Shown: one piece after another, positions 1-9,234 of the stretch
How positions within the stretch are numbered: position 1 is the stretch's first letter
How the letters are laid out: each line of letters opens with the position of its first letter
Assembly (NCBI RefSeq): GCF_020907275.1
Contig: NZ_JAJJWI010000002.1
Span: 271,432-335,431, forward strand
Reading direction: 5' to 3'
DNA length: 64,000 nt
Source of the DNA: Pontibacter silvestris
Lineage (GTDB): Bacteria > Bacteroidota > Bacteroidia > Cytophagales > Hymenobacteraceae
Position numbers and translations under genes: made by a program
The notes under the pieces: generated by a model
What the model was told of the DNA's origin: nothing
The model's database searches: none
What the model saw: the letters and a program-made list of their open reading frames with translations, nothing else

Positions 1-361
1 GCTGGAACAAAAAAGGACTGCCAGGTTTTTTTGCGGCTGCATAGTAGATATACCACTTTCCGTTAAAGAAGTGCAGTTCAGGTGCCCAGATACTGCTTTG
101 GTTCCATCCGCTATCCGGTGCTTTCCACACCACAACTTTCTTTCCGGGTTCGGTAAGCTTTTTTGATTTCGAGACATAGATTCCCTCTACACCTCCGCCC
201 GCAGAACCGCAGAAATAATAGTTATCCTCCTTTTTTATGACCCAGGGATCTGCACCATCGCTGACAGGGTTTGTAAAAAACTTTTCTGAAGTGTGGGGGC
301 TGGTTACACAGCTGATTAATAATACCTGTAATAGTAAAGCTGCTGCAAATAGCTTCCTCAT
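1..361 (-). CDS. Glycoside hydrolase family 43 lipoprotein, N-terminal part (cut by window edge)
   Basis: The reading frame opens with an ATG at 359-361 and runs off the left edge with no stop, giving about 120 residues. The first 20 residues are a lipoprotein signal (hydrophobic stretch, then LLISC), so the enzyme should be anchored in the outer membrane or periplasm. After it come GADPWVI, which holds the Asp that acts as general base in GH43 five-bladed propellers, and IWAPELHFFNGKWYIYYAA, a typical second-blade signature. GH43 enzymes remove arabinose or xylose from plant-type polysaccharides; the substrate cannot be read from this fragment. It lies downstream of susC, susD and a second glycosidase on the same strand, so it is probably part of the same utilisation locus. 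The catalytic acid lies outside the window. Confidence 0.85.
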   Translation of the reverse strand, partial: MRKLFAAALLLQVLLISCVTSPHTSEKFFTNPVSDGADPWVIKKEDNYYFCGSAGGGVEGIYVSKSKKLTEPGKKVVVWKAPDSGWNQSSIWAPELHFFNGKWYIYYAAAKKPGSPFLFQ

Positions 362-499
362 TTTTTCTTTATGAATTTAAATTGATGTATCAGAGCTTTA
401 AAGCTGCCTGTTAATTCTTTAGCTATAAGCAACCCCCATTCCATTTGTATCCTCACTTGGGTAGAATTACAGCATTACAAATGACTAGCTAAAGTAAGG

Positions 500-2545
500 T
501 TATCTTTTCCTTGTAAGGTAAGCTTTAGTACGACTGTCTGTTAGCAGTTCCCAAATAGAAGCCACTGTCCAGCCTGGGGCAAAGTGCAGGTTGTAAAATC
601 CTTTCCCAAAATGTCCGTAATCCCACGCTGTATGCTGTACTACTTCGGGGTAATAGCCAACTTTAGCTATGCCTGACATATGTCCCGGGTAAGGTAAAAG
701 CTGCTCGCGCATGGAGGTGCGAATGACATTGGCAAACTCGCTAAACCGCTTCTCCCCTGTTTCCTGTGCCAGCCATTTCAGTACTTCATCAAACTCGAAA
801 ATAAAAACATCTATGTGATTGTTCTCTACAGATACGTTGCCCCAACCTCTGCTTTGAAGTCTCAAGTCACCAAGCATCTGCCCTTGTGCAAAAGGAACAT
901 CCCAAGTATAGTACCAGGAAAGTGTAAAATAAGCTGCCTGACTAGCAAGGTTAATATACCTCTTCTGCTCTTTTCCTTTTGTTACCATTGCCATATAATA
1001 AAGAGCAGTTGCTGCATATAAAGAAGCCTCTTTGTCTTCACAATCTGCATCCAGCGTAGATGAAAAGTAGTCAGACTTGGAGATAATTTCCCGCTCCTGG
1101 TAATCAATTACTTTACGGGCCGCGTTCAAATATTTTTTTTCGCCATAGTATTTATAAGCCATCACTAAAGGCAACACGGCTGAGGGAGAGCTGCCCCCAG
1201 TTGTGTCAACCAGTTCTAAGTTACCCTTAAACTTACGGGGGAAACTGCCATCTGCCTGTTGCAAGTCAAGTACAGTAGCTAGTAAGCTCTGTAGCTGCTT
1301 TTCCCATTGTGCATGCTTTCTACCATTTCTTTGTTCATAATCCAGGTAATGTAAAGCAGCATAAATCCCCTCCGACTGCCTACGGATAGAGTAAACAGAA
1401 GCCTTTTTATTATCCTCCAGGTTAACTACCTCTCTGAAGAAACCATCAGCTGTAAAGCCGTGCTGCTCATAGCTGTTAAGTACTTCATAAGCGATTTGCT
1501 TTAGCTCCTGGTCCTTATGTTGCTCAGCAAAATCAAGAGCATTGTAAGCATTGAGCAGCACCCGGCCTATAAAACCTACTTCCAGTATTTTGAGCTTCTC
1601 ACATATATTTGTCTGCAGCTCTACTCCTGAAAACCCTTTAAGATCTCCAACTTCTACAAAAGACTGCTTATAGAAGTTGGTTAGTGTTTGCTTTATTTCG
1701 TCATCAGTTAATTTATTGTTAGCGAGAGGCGCAGGTTGGTATAAATCATAAGAGCGTGTCCAGATATGTTTAATATAGTCGGCATAATCTGTGGCTGTAA
1801 ATTTTACAAGTAAATAGCGGAGTGTAATGCTTTCCCCTTTTTCCAGATGCAGAAAGGTAGTGACAGGAGCACCAAGCGTAAGCTTTCTGTAGTAGCTGTT
1901 TGGTGCCTCCCTGTAAGGATAGGCAAATGCAAGGAAAGCTTTGCTGTTTTCTTCTCCAAATCCTACAGCTCCAAGATCAGACAGGCCACTTAATATTACT
2001 TCGCCCTGGTTAAGTGGCACTAAGGCATGGTCATCAATTGTATCTAAACGAGCTAAGGAATAGCTTACTTTCTTCTGGCGGTCGTACACGCCAACTAAGG
2101 GAGAACTTAGCCTGTCTTCCCGTACAATCCAATTTTTGCTTACACGGGCAGAAGGTGCATTTTCAGGGGAACGTAAATTTTTGCGATACCAAAACCCGGG
2201 CAGGTACATGTAAGACGAATCATACACCAGATTCTGTGTATCAAACTGCCCTTGTAGATTAAAGTAAGTGTTTGCCGTAGCTTCTATATGTATTGTTAAT
2301 TGAGCTGCACTTTCTGCCACTGATTTAACATTTTGGCTAATTTGTATGGGAAGCTCTTTTGTAGCCCTTAAAGCACTTTGCCCAGCAATAGTCTCTAACT
2401 CATGAATTTCGGAAAGATTACCAGGACTCTTTATTAAGACTTTATAATGCAGATTTTGAAAGAATTCTGTTTCCAGTTCCTGTGCTGGCATTTGAAAGGA
2501 ATAGAAAACTAATAGGCACAGGGTAATGTATTTCTTTAACGGCAT
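500..2545 (-). CDS. Secreted alpha/alpha-barrel glycosidase-like protein of a polysaccharide-utilisation locus
   Basis: A 681-residue protein with a signal peptide (MPLKKYITLCLLVFYSFQ, cleavage probably after PAQ). Residues about 30-270 look beta-rich. Residues about 280-670 look like a helical toroid: regular helices, a motif GSFPRKFKG, a DADCEDKEA segment, and a Trp- and Tyr-rich stretch near 550-570 (SWYYTWDVPFAQGQ, RGWGNVSVENNH). This arrangement resembles six-hairpin glycosidases and lyases, but I cannot name a CAZy family. It sits between susD and a GH43 lipoprotein on the same strand, so a role in polysaccharide cleavage is inferred from context. A terminator-like hairpin separates it from susD, so it may be expressed at a lower level or from its own promoter. 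Confidence is high that it is a gene and low for its chemistry. Confidence 0.7.
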   Translation of the reverse strand: MPLKKYITLCLLVFYSFQMPAQELETEFFQNLHYKVLIKSPGNLSEIHELETIAGQSALRATKELPIQISQNVKSVAESAAQLTIHIEATANTYFNLQGQFDTQNLVYDSSYMYLPGFWYRKNLRSPENAPSARVSKNWIVREDRLSSPLVGVYDRQKKVSYSLARLDTIDDHALVPLNQGEVILSGLSDLGAVGFGEENSKAFLAFAYPYREAPNSYYRKLTLGAPVTTFLHLEKGESITLRYLLVKFTATDYADYIKHIWTRSYDLYQPAPLANNKLTDDEIKQTLTNFYKQSFVEVGDLKGFSGVELQTNICEKLKILEVGFIGRVLLNAYNALDFAEQHKDQELKQIAYEVLNSYEQHGFTADGFFREVVNLEDNKKASVYSIRRQSEGIYAALHYLDYEQRNGRKHAQWEKQLQSLLATVLDLQQADGSFPRKFKGNLELVDTTGGSSPSAVLPLVMAYKYYGEKKYLNAARKVIDYQEREIISKSDYFSSTLDADCEDKEASLYAATALYYMAMVTKGKEQKRYINLASQAAYFTLSWYYTWDVPFAQGQMLGDLRLQSRGWGNVSVENNHIDVFIFEFDEVLKWLAQETGEKRFSEFANVIRTSMREQLLPYPGHMSGIAKVGYYPEVVQHTAWDYGHFGKGFYNLHFAPGWTVASIWELLTDSRTKAYLTRKR

Positions 2546-2740
2546 AATATTAAATGAACGTTTAGTAGACTTTCTAGCACAGGAATGAGAAGGTTTCTTT
2601 TGAATAATAGGAGGTTTTTTCTGAACATTGGTTCTGTAACTGCTATACTTTCATCAGCTGTAGTAAATTAAGATGTATTATTTTATGCTGGCTTATTCAA
2701 GCAGCCATTTACTATGCTTCTGCTTATTAAATTCATAGAA

Positions 2741-2792
2741 AAAGTATAGTAGAGAGAAGGCTCCAAAGGCAGCCTTCTCTCTACTATACTTT
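2741..2792 (-). terminator. 22-bp perfect hairpin after susD
   Basis: The stem 2741-2762 pairs perfectly with 2771-2792 around an 8-nt loop. The hairpin lies 5 bp beyond the susD stop codon. It should end or attenuate the susC-susD transcript before the downstream glycosidase genes. Confidence 0.8.
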
Positions 2793-2797
2793 CTAAA

Positions 2798-4330
2798 TTA
2801 CCAGTTCTGCTGGAGGTTAGGGTTTATGTCTAATTCACTCTGAGGGATTGGCAGCCATTTATCTCTGTTAATATCATAGTCATTAAACTCAGGATCACGG
2901 GCCTGTAATTCCTCTACTTTAGCCGGATCATCCAAGTATCCCCAACGGAGCAAGTCAAGCCAGCGAACACTTTCTCCTGTCAACTCAGTCACTCTTTCGT
3001 GCATAAGCTGCTGTAGAAAAGCTTCTTGCGATAAGTTTGGTTTAACTGCAGAGAGGGAGGCTAAGCCTGCACGTTGCCTTACCCGGTCTACGTACTGATA
3101 AGCTTCATTTGTCCTGTTCAATGCATTGAGGCATTCAGCATACATCAAGAGCACATCAGCATATCTTATTACCCGAAAGTTGATTGGGCCTTCATAGGTC
3201 TCATCGGTTCTAAAGTAATCGTTTAAATACTTACGGTACCATACACGCTGATCATCAGGGCCTACTAATTCTGCAAAGGTTCTGCCATAGAAAGTAGAGA
3301 ATTCAGGTCCCCGCTCATCTGTATGACTGTAGAGTGCTGTACTGGCCAGCCGAGGATCTCTTTCTCCATTCACAGTAGTTTCCTCCAAAAACTCATCTAT
3401 CACCCATCTGCGCATTTCCACATCGTTAAAACCTGCTCCATTACCTGGGCCAAAGAAAGGACCACGCTGGTTACCTAAGTTAGAGGTTGGCGCGTCTTCG
3501 TCTGTAGTAGACTGCACAGAGAGGAACTGGACTTCAAATACTGATTCCGGGTTGTTTTCTGTGGTATGCAGAAAGTTCTCACGATAATTTGGAGTCAGGT
3601 CATAATAGCTACTTCCTTCTCCTTCAACTAACCACGAAAAAGCATCGGCTGCTTGTTGATATTCATGTTGCTGTAGATACGCCTTACCTAATAAAGCATA
3701 AGCTGCTCCACGTGTTGCCCTTCCCAAATTTTCTGAATCATAAGAGGTGGGGAGGTTTGGAGCCGCTTCCGTCAGATCCCGCTCTATTTGAGCCCAGGTT
3801 TCACTTTCTGGTGCCTGAGAAGGAAGATCTGTAGGGTTGGAAGGGTCCAAAACTAAGGGGACAGAACGGAACAGCGAAACAAGGTTAAAATAATGAAGCG
3901 CCCGTAAAAACTTAGCTTCTGCTAAATAACGTTGCTTCAGGGTTTCATCCATTTCGATATCAGGAACATAGGCTAATACCTGATTTGCCCTGAAAATAGC
4001 ACGGTATTGATGATCCCAGATATTACGGTGACCCTCAAAGTTATAGTCTACCTGATTAAAGTTGATCGCATTTCTGAGTTCTGCCCAACCTGTAGAAGCA
4101 AAGCCATCATCTGAACGAGGGTTATAATAAATCTGAAGCCAGCGGGCATAAGTGCCATTCCGGTAAAAAGCACCATAGATGGCATTTACACCAGCCAGCG
4201 CATCGCTTTGTGTTTGCCAATAGTTTTGTTCACTTATCTCATTTGGGTTTTCTATGTCGAGTGTTTCCTCACAAGACATGGCCATACCTGAAATGGCAAA
4301 GACTAAAATATATCTGAATATCTTTTTCAT
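2798..4330 (-). CDS. susD: SusD/RagB-family outer-membrane glycan-binding lipoprotein
   Basis: A 510-residue lipoprotein: signal MKKIFRYILVFAISGMAMSC with the lipidated Cys at 20, followed by the usual N-terminal EETLDIENPNEISEQNYW. Family marks include RAIFRANQVLAYVP, the helical repeat region KFLRALHYFNLVSLF, and the C-terminal SusD block (RYADVLLMYAECLN, then RWLDLLRWG and a final LPIPQSELDINPNLQQNW). SusD proteins cap the SusC transporter on the cell surface and capture oligosaccharides. The gene begins 35 bp after susC ends, the standard order, so the two are almost certainly co-transcribed. The length is normal. The bound sugar cannot be predicted from sequence alone. Confidence 0.97.
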   Translation of the reverse strand: MKKIFRYILVFAISGMAMSCEETLDIENPNEISEQNYWQTQSDALAGVNAIYGAFYRNGTYARWLQIYYNPRSDDGFASTGWAELRNAINFNQVDYNFEGHRNIWDHQYRAIFRANQVLAYVPDIEMDETLKQRYLAEAKFLRALHYFNLVSLFRSVPLVLDPSNPTDLPSQAPESETWAQIERDLTEAAPNLPTSYDSENLGRATRGAAYALLGKAYLQQHEYQQAADAFSWLVEGEGSSYYDLTPNYRENFLHTTENNPESVFEVQFLSVQSTTDEDAPTSNLGNQRGPFFGPGNGAGFNDVEMRRWVIDEFLEETTVNGERDPRLASTALYSHTDERGPEFSTFYGRTFAELVGPDDQRVWYRKYLNDYFRTDETYEGPINFRVIRYADVLLMYAECLNALNRTNEAYQYVDRVRQRAGLASLSAVKPNLSQEAFLQQLMHERVTELTGESVRWLDLLRWGYLDDPAKVEELQARDPEFNDYDINRDKWLPIPQSELDINPNLQQNW

Positions 4331-4365
4331 AAGAAGTAGTATGCTTATTTAGTTATCAGGGCTTC

Positions 4366-7300
4366 TTAAAATCCGAATTGAGCACCAATAGAATAGATTC
4401 TCAAGGAAGGGTACTGACCGTTGTCCAGGCCACGTTCAAAAATGTTTGTCCCTGTTACATCCGGGTCTAGGCCGGTGTATTTTGTAAATGTGAAAAGATT
4501 CTGACCACTAAGGCTGACACGTGCAGATCGTAGCCCAACCCGCTCAAGAAGGTTCTCAGGTAGGTTATAGCCGATTTCAAGATTTCTCAGGCGCAGGTAA
4601 GAACCGTCTTCCAACCAGCGGTCAGTATCTGGTCTTGCGTTAAACTGTATACCCTGATCATCATTTGCGATGCCTATTCTGGGATCATCTGTATCGGTGT
4701 TTTCCGGGGTCCATGGAGAAAGGTCACTCCGGTAGCTCGCATTCTCATCCATTCGATCTGTCCAGTAGCGGGGGCGATTATAAATTTTGTTCCCGGCTAC
4801 TCCATACCACTGCATGGAGAAACTGAAATTCTTGTAAGAGGCATTCCATATCAGGCCTCCCTGAATCTTTGGCCATGGACTGCCAACATAGGTGCGGTCT
4901 TCATCAACATCAAGGACACCGTCTCCATTCACATCAACATACCGAATATCGCCTGGCTGAGCCCAGGGCTGTATTCCATGAGCATCAACTTCAGCTTGTG
5001 ACTGGAAAATACCATCTGTCTCCAATACATACCATTCACCGATAGCGCGTCCAACTTCTGTTCTTGCATCTCCTGATTGAATATAACTTCTTCCAGCTCC
5101 CAGGTTACCTAATTCCAACACCTCATTTTTAATGTGAGTGAGATTTAAATTGAGGTCCCATTTAAAAGGATTCTCTACACTCCGTAAGGTAGCTGAAAGT
5201 TCTATACCCGTATTTTGTAAAGAAGCAGCATTTACAGGCGGGGCACTTGTTGTTCCACTAGGTGCAGCATTTCCGGTAGTTAACGGTACCGGCAGGTTGG
5301 TGAGCACATCTTCGGTTTTAGAGATGAAATATTCAGCTGTAACAGTAAGCCTGTTATTCAGAAACCCTGCATCTACTCCAAAATTAGTCGTTTTCTTCTC
5401 TTCCCAGTGTAAGTCGGGGTTTGCCAGCTGTATGTTAGTTGCACCAGACTGTATTGTCTGGTCTGCACCAAATACAGCTCTTGGGAACGGGCTGATTCGT
5501 CCAAAATACTGCCAGGGAGAAAGTACTTCGCTATTACCCAGTGCTCCGTAAGAAGCTCTCAGTTTCAGGTCATTTACCCATGTTGCTCCAAAGAAATCCT
5601 CTTCACTAATTCGCCAGGCAACGGATGCGGAAGGGAAATTACCCCAACGGTATTCAGGTCCAAAACGAGAATCTGCATCTCGTCTAAAAGAGGCACTAAC
5701 CAAATATCTATCCTTGTAATTATAATTAACTCTGCCCAAATAACCTAAAATGGCCCATTTGTTAATATAACTGCCTACTGTCGGATTATCTCCCTGATTC
5801 AATACTGTATAGTATTCACCTGTACCGGTGTTAAGAGGTAGGTTTTGTTTTTGCCCATAGAGCTGTTCATAGCGGAATATCTGGTTACTGATACCTGCCA
5901 CTGCACTAATATTGTGGTCTCCTATCTGTCGTTCAAAGTTTAACGTGTGCTCAAATAATGAGGAGATAAACTGCGCTCTGTTTTCATCAGAAGTAGCTAG
6001 AACATTAGGAGTACCTTGCCTAACCACTCCTGGGCGGCGAAAACCTTTAAAATTATCAAAGTTTGTCTCCAGGCCTGCATTGAATTTGTAAGACAGGTTT
6101 TCTAGTATTTCAAAAGCTACAAAAGCATTCCCTCTTATTCTGTAACTATACTGATCCCGCTGTGACAGCCTTTGTAAGGCTACAGGGTTGGTCCCAAAAG
6201 TATTGGCAAAAGTAGGATCTCCAACAGCCCAGCCTTCTGGATTACTAGGTCCTACATAACGGCTGCTTTGAATAGGCATGGTCGGTAACATCCGCAGCAT
6301 CTCTACTAAAGGATTTCCTTCTAAATAGTCATCATGGGTGTAAGAAAACAGGAAAAACTCACCAAAAGAAAACCTGCCACGCTCCCCGGTTGTGTTCACG
6401 CGGAAACTGGCGCGCTCAAAGCTATTATCTATAATGGTTCCTTTATTTCTGAAGTAATTCCCGGATACCAGATAGTTACCAGTCGCACTACCTCCAGAAA
6501 GACTCAGGTTGTAGTCCTGAGTAGAACCTGTACGCATCAAGGCGTCCTGCCAATCGATATCCACATTAGGGTCATACTCAGTTGAGACACTTGTTTGGGG
6601 AGTTAAACCAGAATTAATGTAAGCCTGTCGGTTTAAAGCAGCAAACTCAGAACTGTTCATCAAGTCCCAGCGTTTTGGGAACTGCTGTATACCTGTCTTT
6701 ACACTCCCCGTAATCTGCAAAGGGCCTTCTTTTCCTCTTTTGGTTGTGATGATAATTACTCCATTAGCAGCTCTGGAGCCATAAATTGCAGCTGCAGAAG
6801 CATCTTTTAACACCTGAATAGATTCTATATCGTTAGGGTTGAAGTCTGGAGTGGCATTGGAAAGCATACCATCAATCACATACAGAGGCTGGTTAGCTCC
6901 AAAGGTGCCGGTTCCCCTGATATCAATGCTGGCAGTTGCACCAGGAGCTCCTGTATTTCGTACGGTAACTCCGGCAGCCAGGCCCTGTAAGGATTCTGCC
7001 ACTGTGTTAGCGGTAACACGTTGTGCATCATTTGCATCAACCACAGAAACTGCACCTGTTAAATCGGTTTTTCTAACTGTTTGATAACCAATTATAACTA
7101 CTTCTTCCAAGGCTTTAACATCCTCATCTAACGTAACATTAATAACAGTGCGGTTATTAATCTGAATTGCCTGAGTAACGTATCCAATGAATGAGAAAAT
7201 AAGTGTTCCATTTTCCTGATCGTCTGGAACTGCCAGAGTATAATTTCCTTCCACATCAGTAAAGGCCCCGACAGTTGTTCCCTGTAAAGCCACTGTAACA

Positions 7301-7569
7301 CCAGGAAGCGCTTCACCATTACTATCCGTCACCCTGCCAGTAACAGTAATAGCAGCTGCCTTTATGGGCTTAAGTTCAGCGACTTCACTGTTAAGTCTAC
7401 TTCTTCTGGGCACCGCGCGCGACGCAGCTGGGGTTGCATCTTTTAGGTGACTTTTGTTGGTTACAAAATCATTATAGGCCATTAAATTCTGGCCCTGTAC
7501 TGGTGCCTGAAGCCCAGCGCAAAGTAATACCGGCACTAATAATGGAATTTTGCGAAAAGGTTTATTCAT
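4366..7569 (-). CDS. susC: SusC/RagA-family TonB-linked outer-membrane transporter
   Basis: A 1067-residue protein. After a signal peptide (residues 1 to about 26, ending VQGQ) there is an unstructured stretch, then a carboxypeptidase-regulatory-like domain (about 75-150, VTGRVTDSNGEALPGV). A TonB-box-like EEVVIIGYQTVRKTD follows, then the plug (about 170-280, with LYVIDGM and IIITTKRG) and a long beta barrel ending in an aromatic strand (IYSIGAQFGF). SusC proteins import oligosaccharides across the outer membrane using TonB/ExbBD energy. With SusD directly downstream it forms the import pair of the locus. No sigma/anti-sigma pair or hybrid two-component sensor is next to it in the window, and the left end of the locus is not visible. 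The upstream gap of over 400 bp holds several inverted repeats. Confidence 0.97.
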   Translation of the reverse strand: MNKPFRKIPLLVPVLLCAGLQAPVQGQNLMAYNDFVTNKSHLKDATPAASRAVPRRSRLNSEVAELKPIKAAAITVTGRVTDSNGEALPGVTVALQGTTVGAFTDVEGNYTLAVPDDQENGTLIFSFIGYVTQAIQINNRTVINVTLDEDVKALEEVVIIGYQTVRKTDLTGAVSVVDANDAQRVTANTVAESLQGLAAGVTVRNTGAPGATASIDIRGTGTFGANQPLYVIDGMLSNATPDFNPNDIESIQVLKDASAAAIYGSRAANGVIIITTKRGKEGPLQITGSVKTGIQQFPKRWDLMNSSEFAALNRQAYINSGLTPQTSVSTEYDPNVDIDWQDALMRTGSTQDYNLSLSGGSATGNYLVSGNYFRNKGTIIDNSFERASFRVNTTGERGRFSFGEFFLFSYTHDDYLEGNPLVEMLRMLPTMPIQSSRYVGPSNPEGWAVGDPTFANTFGTNPVALQRLSQRDQYSYRIRGNAFVAFEILENLSYKFNAGLETNFDNFKGFRRPGVVRQGTPNVLATSDENRAQFISSLFEHTLNFERQIGDHNISAVAGISNQIFRYEQLYGQKQNLPLNTGTGEYYTVLNQGDNPTVGSYINKWAILGYLGRVNYNYKDRYLVSASFRRDADSRFGPEYRWGNFPSASVAWRISEEDFFGATWVNDLKLRASYGALGNSEVLSPWQYFGRISPFPRAVFGADQTIQSGATNIQLANPDLHWEEKKTTNFGVDAGFLNNRLTVTAEYFISKTEDVLTNLPVPLTTGNAAPSGTTSAPPVNAASLQNTGIELSATLRSVENPFKWDLNLNLTHIKNEVLELGNLGAGRSYIQSGDARTEVGRAIGEWYVLETDGIFQSQAEVDAHGIQPWAQPGDIRYVDVNGDGVLDVDEDRTYVGSPWPKIQGGLIWNASYKNFSFSMQWYGVAGNKIYNRPRYWTDRMDENASYRSDLSPWTPENTDTDDPRIGIANDDQGIQFNARPDTDRWLEDGSYLRLRNLEIGYNLPENLLERVGLRSARVSLSGQNLFTFTKYTGLDPDVTGTNIFERGLDNGQYPSLRIYSIGAQFGF

Positions 7570-7955
7570 GGTCTTTCCTTAATGTTTATTAATAATAGCC
7601 TTCATGCTTATAGGCATTACAGAAAAAAATATAATTGAATTGGAACTAAACAGCCTAGCATATGTAGCTATCAATAACTGTTAATGAGGAATAATAAAAC
7701 GTGACTTAAGGTGAGTTGTCTTGAGTGGGTTTGAGCGGTAATATTAATCTTGTTAATACTTTCACTGTAGATGTTAAACATATTTCATGTTTATTTAATT
7801 ATATAAAAAAACGTTTAAATATTACTGTCACTTTCCTTACGAAAGGAAAAGGAAATAGGCTGAAACCTTTTGGTCTTCAAAAAAGCACTAATGGGTAGGG
7901 AATATTAAAATTTTTAGTGGGATTTTATTTAAAGCTACAGAACGGATGATTTTAT
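7570..7955 (-). promoter_or_regulatory. AT-rich upstream region of susC with inverted repeats
   Basis: No gene is visible in this gap. It holds three symmetric elements: TAAACAT-5 bp-ATGTTTA at 7775-7793, the palindrome AAACGTTT at 7809-7816, and a 7-bp stem TTTCCTT/AAGGAAA at 7832-7849. AAACGTTT resembles the core of LacI-family operators, and a GAACGTTTA sequence also lies upstream of the glycosidase gene at 2556-2564. No convincing TAnnTTTG box was found on the minus strand. An operator role is inference. Confidence 0.35.
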
Positions 7956-7997
7956 AAAACAAAAAAGGGAGGTCATATGACCTCCCTTTTTTGTTTT
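7956..7997 (-). terminator. Perfect 42-nt palindromic terminator after the TPR gene
   Basis: The segment is its own reverse complement along its whole length, centred on CATATG, with a G+C-rich stem (GGGAGGTC) flanked by A- and T-runs. It lies 15 bp past the stop of the TPR gene and can stop transcription in either direction. Confidence 0.88.
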
Positions 7998-8012
7998 AGT
8001 AGCTGAGTAAGT

Positions 8013-9146
8013 TTAGTTACTCATTAATTTGCTTACACGCTCAGCATCTGCTTTACGGTCTAACCTTGTGTACAGGCGCTGCAAGTTCTGCATAGTCGCC
8101 TCGTCTTTCGGCTGAATCTCATGTGCTTTTTCGAAATAAGGTAAAGCAGCCTCGAAATGTTTATTGGCCTCTGCCTCAAGTTTTTTACCTTGCTTTTGGT
8201 ATGTAGCATAGTCCATTTTAGCAGCTTTATTGTTAATTTCGCTAGCTTTGTTGTATTCCAGCACGCCTAAGTTGAAGTAAGCATCAAAGTTATTTGGATC
8301 TAACTCTACTGCTTTCTGGTAACTTTTAACGGCTTCATCCAGCTTTTTGCTACGCTCTTGTAAGTTACCCATCACAGCATAAAGGCTGGCGTTATTTGGG
8401 TCTGCAGCAATTGCTTTCTCAAGTTTGGCAAGAGCTTCATCTCCACGGTCAGCTTTTAGGTAATAACGAAGTTCTTCCTGCATCAGGTACACACTGTTAG
8501 GGTGCTCTTTTAAACCATCCTGAAGTGTAGCAAGTACTTGTTCATCGCTTGCTTCAGTTGCCTGCTGCAGCTGGATTTTTGCCTTGTAAACATCTTCCGT
8601 TTTGTGGCCAATGCTTATTAGTTTATCATAATAGCCAATAGCAGCCGGATAATCCTGCTTGGCTGTAGAAGCATAAGCAGCATAAAGCACAGAGGTAGTA
8701 TCTGTAGGATTAATTTTAGATGCTAAATCATATTTTGTAATAGCATTGTCCCAGTCTTGGCTATTGTGGAATTCAACAGCCTGGTTCAGTACCTGGCCGT
8801 AAAGCATATTTAAACGATCTGGAACCTGCTTACCAAATTCTCCATCTTTACCATCCAGCTCAACAGTTTTGTTGAAAGACTCTAAAACAAGAGTTGGTGT
8901 ACTATCATTCGTCATTTTACTATAGATAGGGTTACCAATCATGTCCTGGTAAATCACTCCACGGTAAAACCATGTTTTAGCTTTATCTTTTGTTTTATCA
9001 TGAGCGATAGCCTTATCAATATCGGCTTGTGCTTTATCAAGTGTACCATTCTTATGGTTCATGATGGCACTATTTACAGCCGAATTTTGTGCGCTGGCTA
9101 CAGATATGCTGGCAGCAGCAAAGGCAGTCAAAAGTACTTTCTTCAT
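8013..9146 (-). CDS. Periplasmic tetratricopeptide-repeat protein
   Basis: A 377-residue protein with a clear signal peptide (MKKVLLTAFAAASISVASAQ). TPR-like helix pairs fill the mature part. The best are about 120-150 (NSQDWDNAITKYDLASKINP), 235-265 (GDEALAKLEKAIAADPNNAS) and 268-300 (KKLDEAVKSYQKAVELDPNN), with another near the C-terminus (ALPYFEKAHEIQPKDE). TPRs are protein-binding scaffolds; no enzymatic domain is present. It lies 88 bp downstream of gyrA on the same strand. I recall similar TPR genes beside gyrA in Cytophagales, so the association may be conserved, but the role is unknown. A strong palindromic terminator follows the stop. Confidence 0.9.
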   Translation of the reverse strand: MKKVLLTAFAAASISVASAQNSAVNSAIMNHKNGTLDKAQADIDKAIAHDKTKDKAKTWFYRGVIYQDMIGNPIYSKMTNDSTPTLVLESFNKTVELDGKDGEFGKQVPDRLNMLYGQVLNQAVEFHNSQDWDNAITKYDLASKINPTDTTSVLYAAYASTAKQDYPAAIGYYDKLISIGHKTEDVYKAKIQLQQATEASDEQVLATLQDGLKEHPNSVYLMQEELRYYLKADRGDEALAKLEKAIAADPNNASLYAVMGNLQERSKKLDEAVKSYQKAVELDPNNFDAYFNLGVLEYNKASEINNKAAKMDYATYQKQGKKLEAEANKHFEAALPYFEKAHEIQPKDEATMQNLQRLYTRLDRKADAERVSKLMSN

Positions 9147-9234
9147 ACTTGTTTAAAGATTGATTTGTGTTTGTTCTTTCTAAAACGATAAATATTATAA
9201 ATTAATTTCTTTTTTAGTGATTATTCGTTAGAAA

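Noticed and set aside
5138..5551. 137-residue open frame opposite susC
   Set aside because: It is antisense to the conserved SusC barrel and has no domain or start context.
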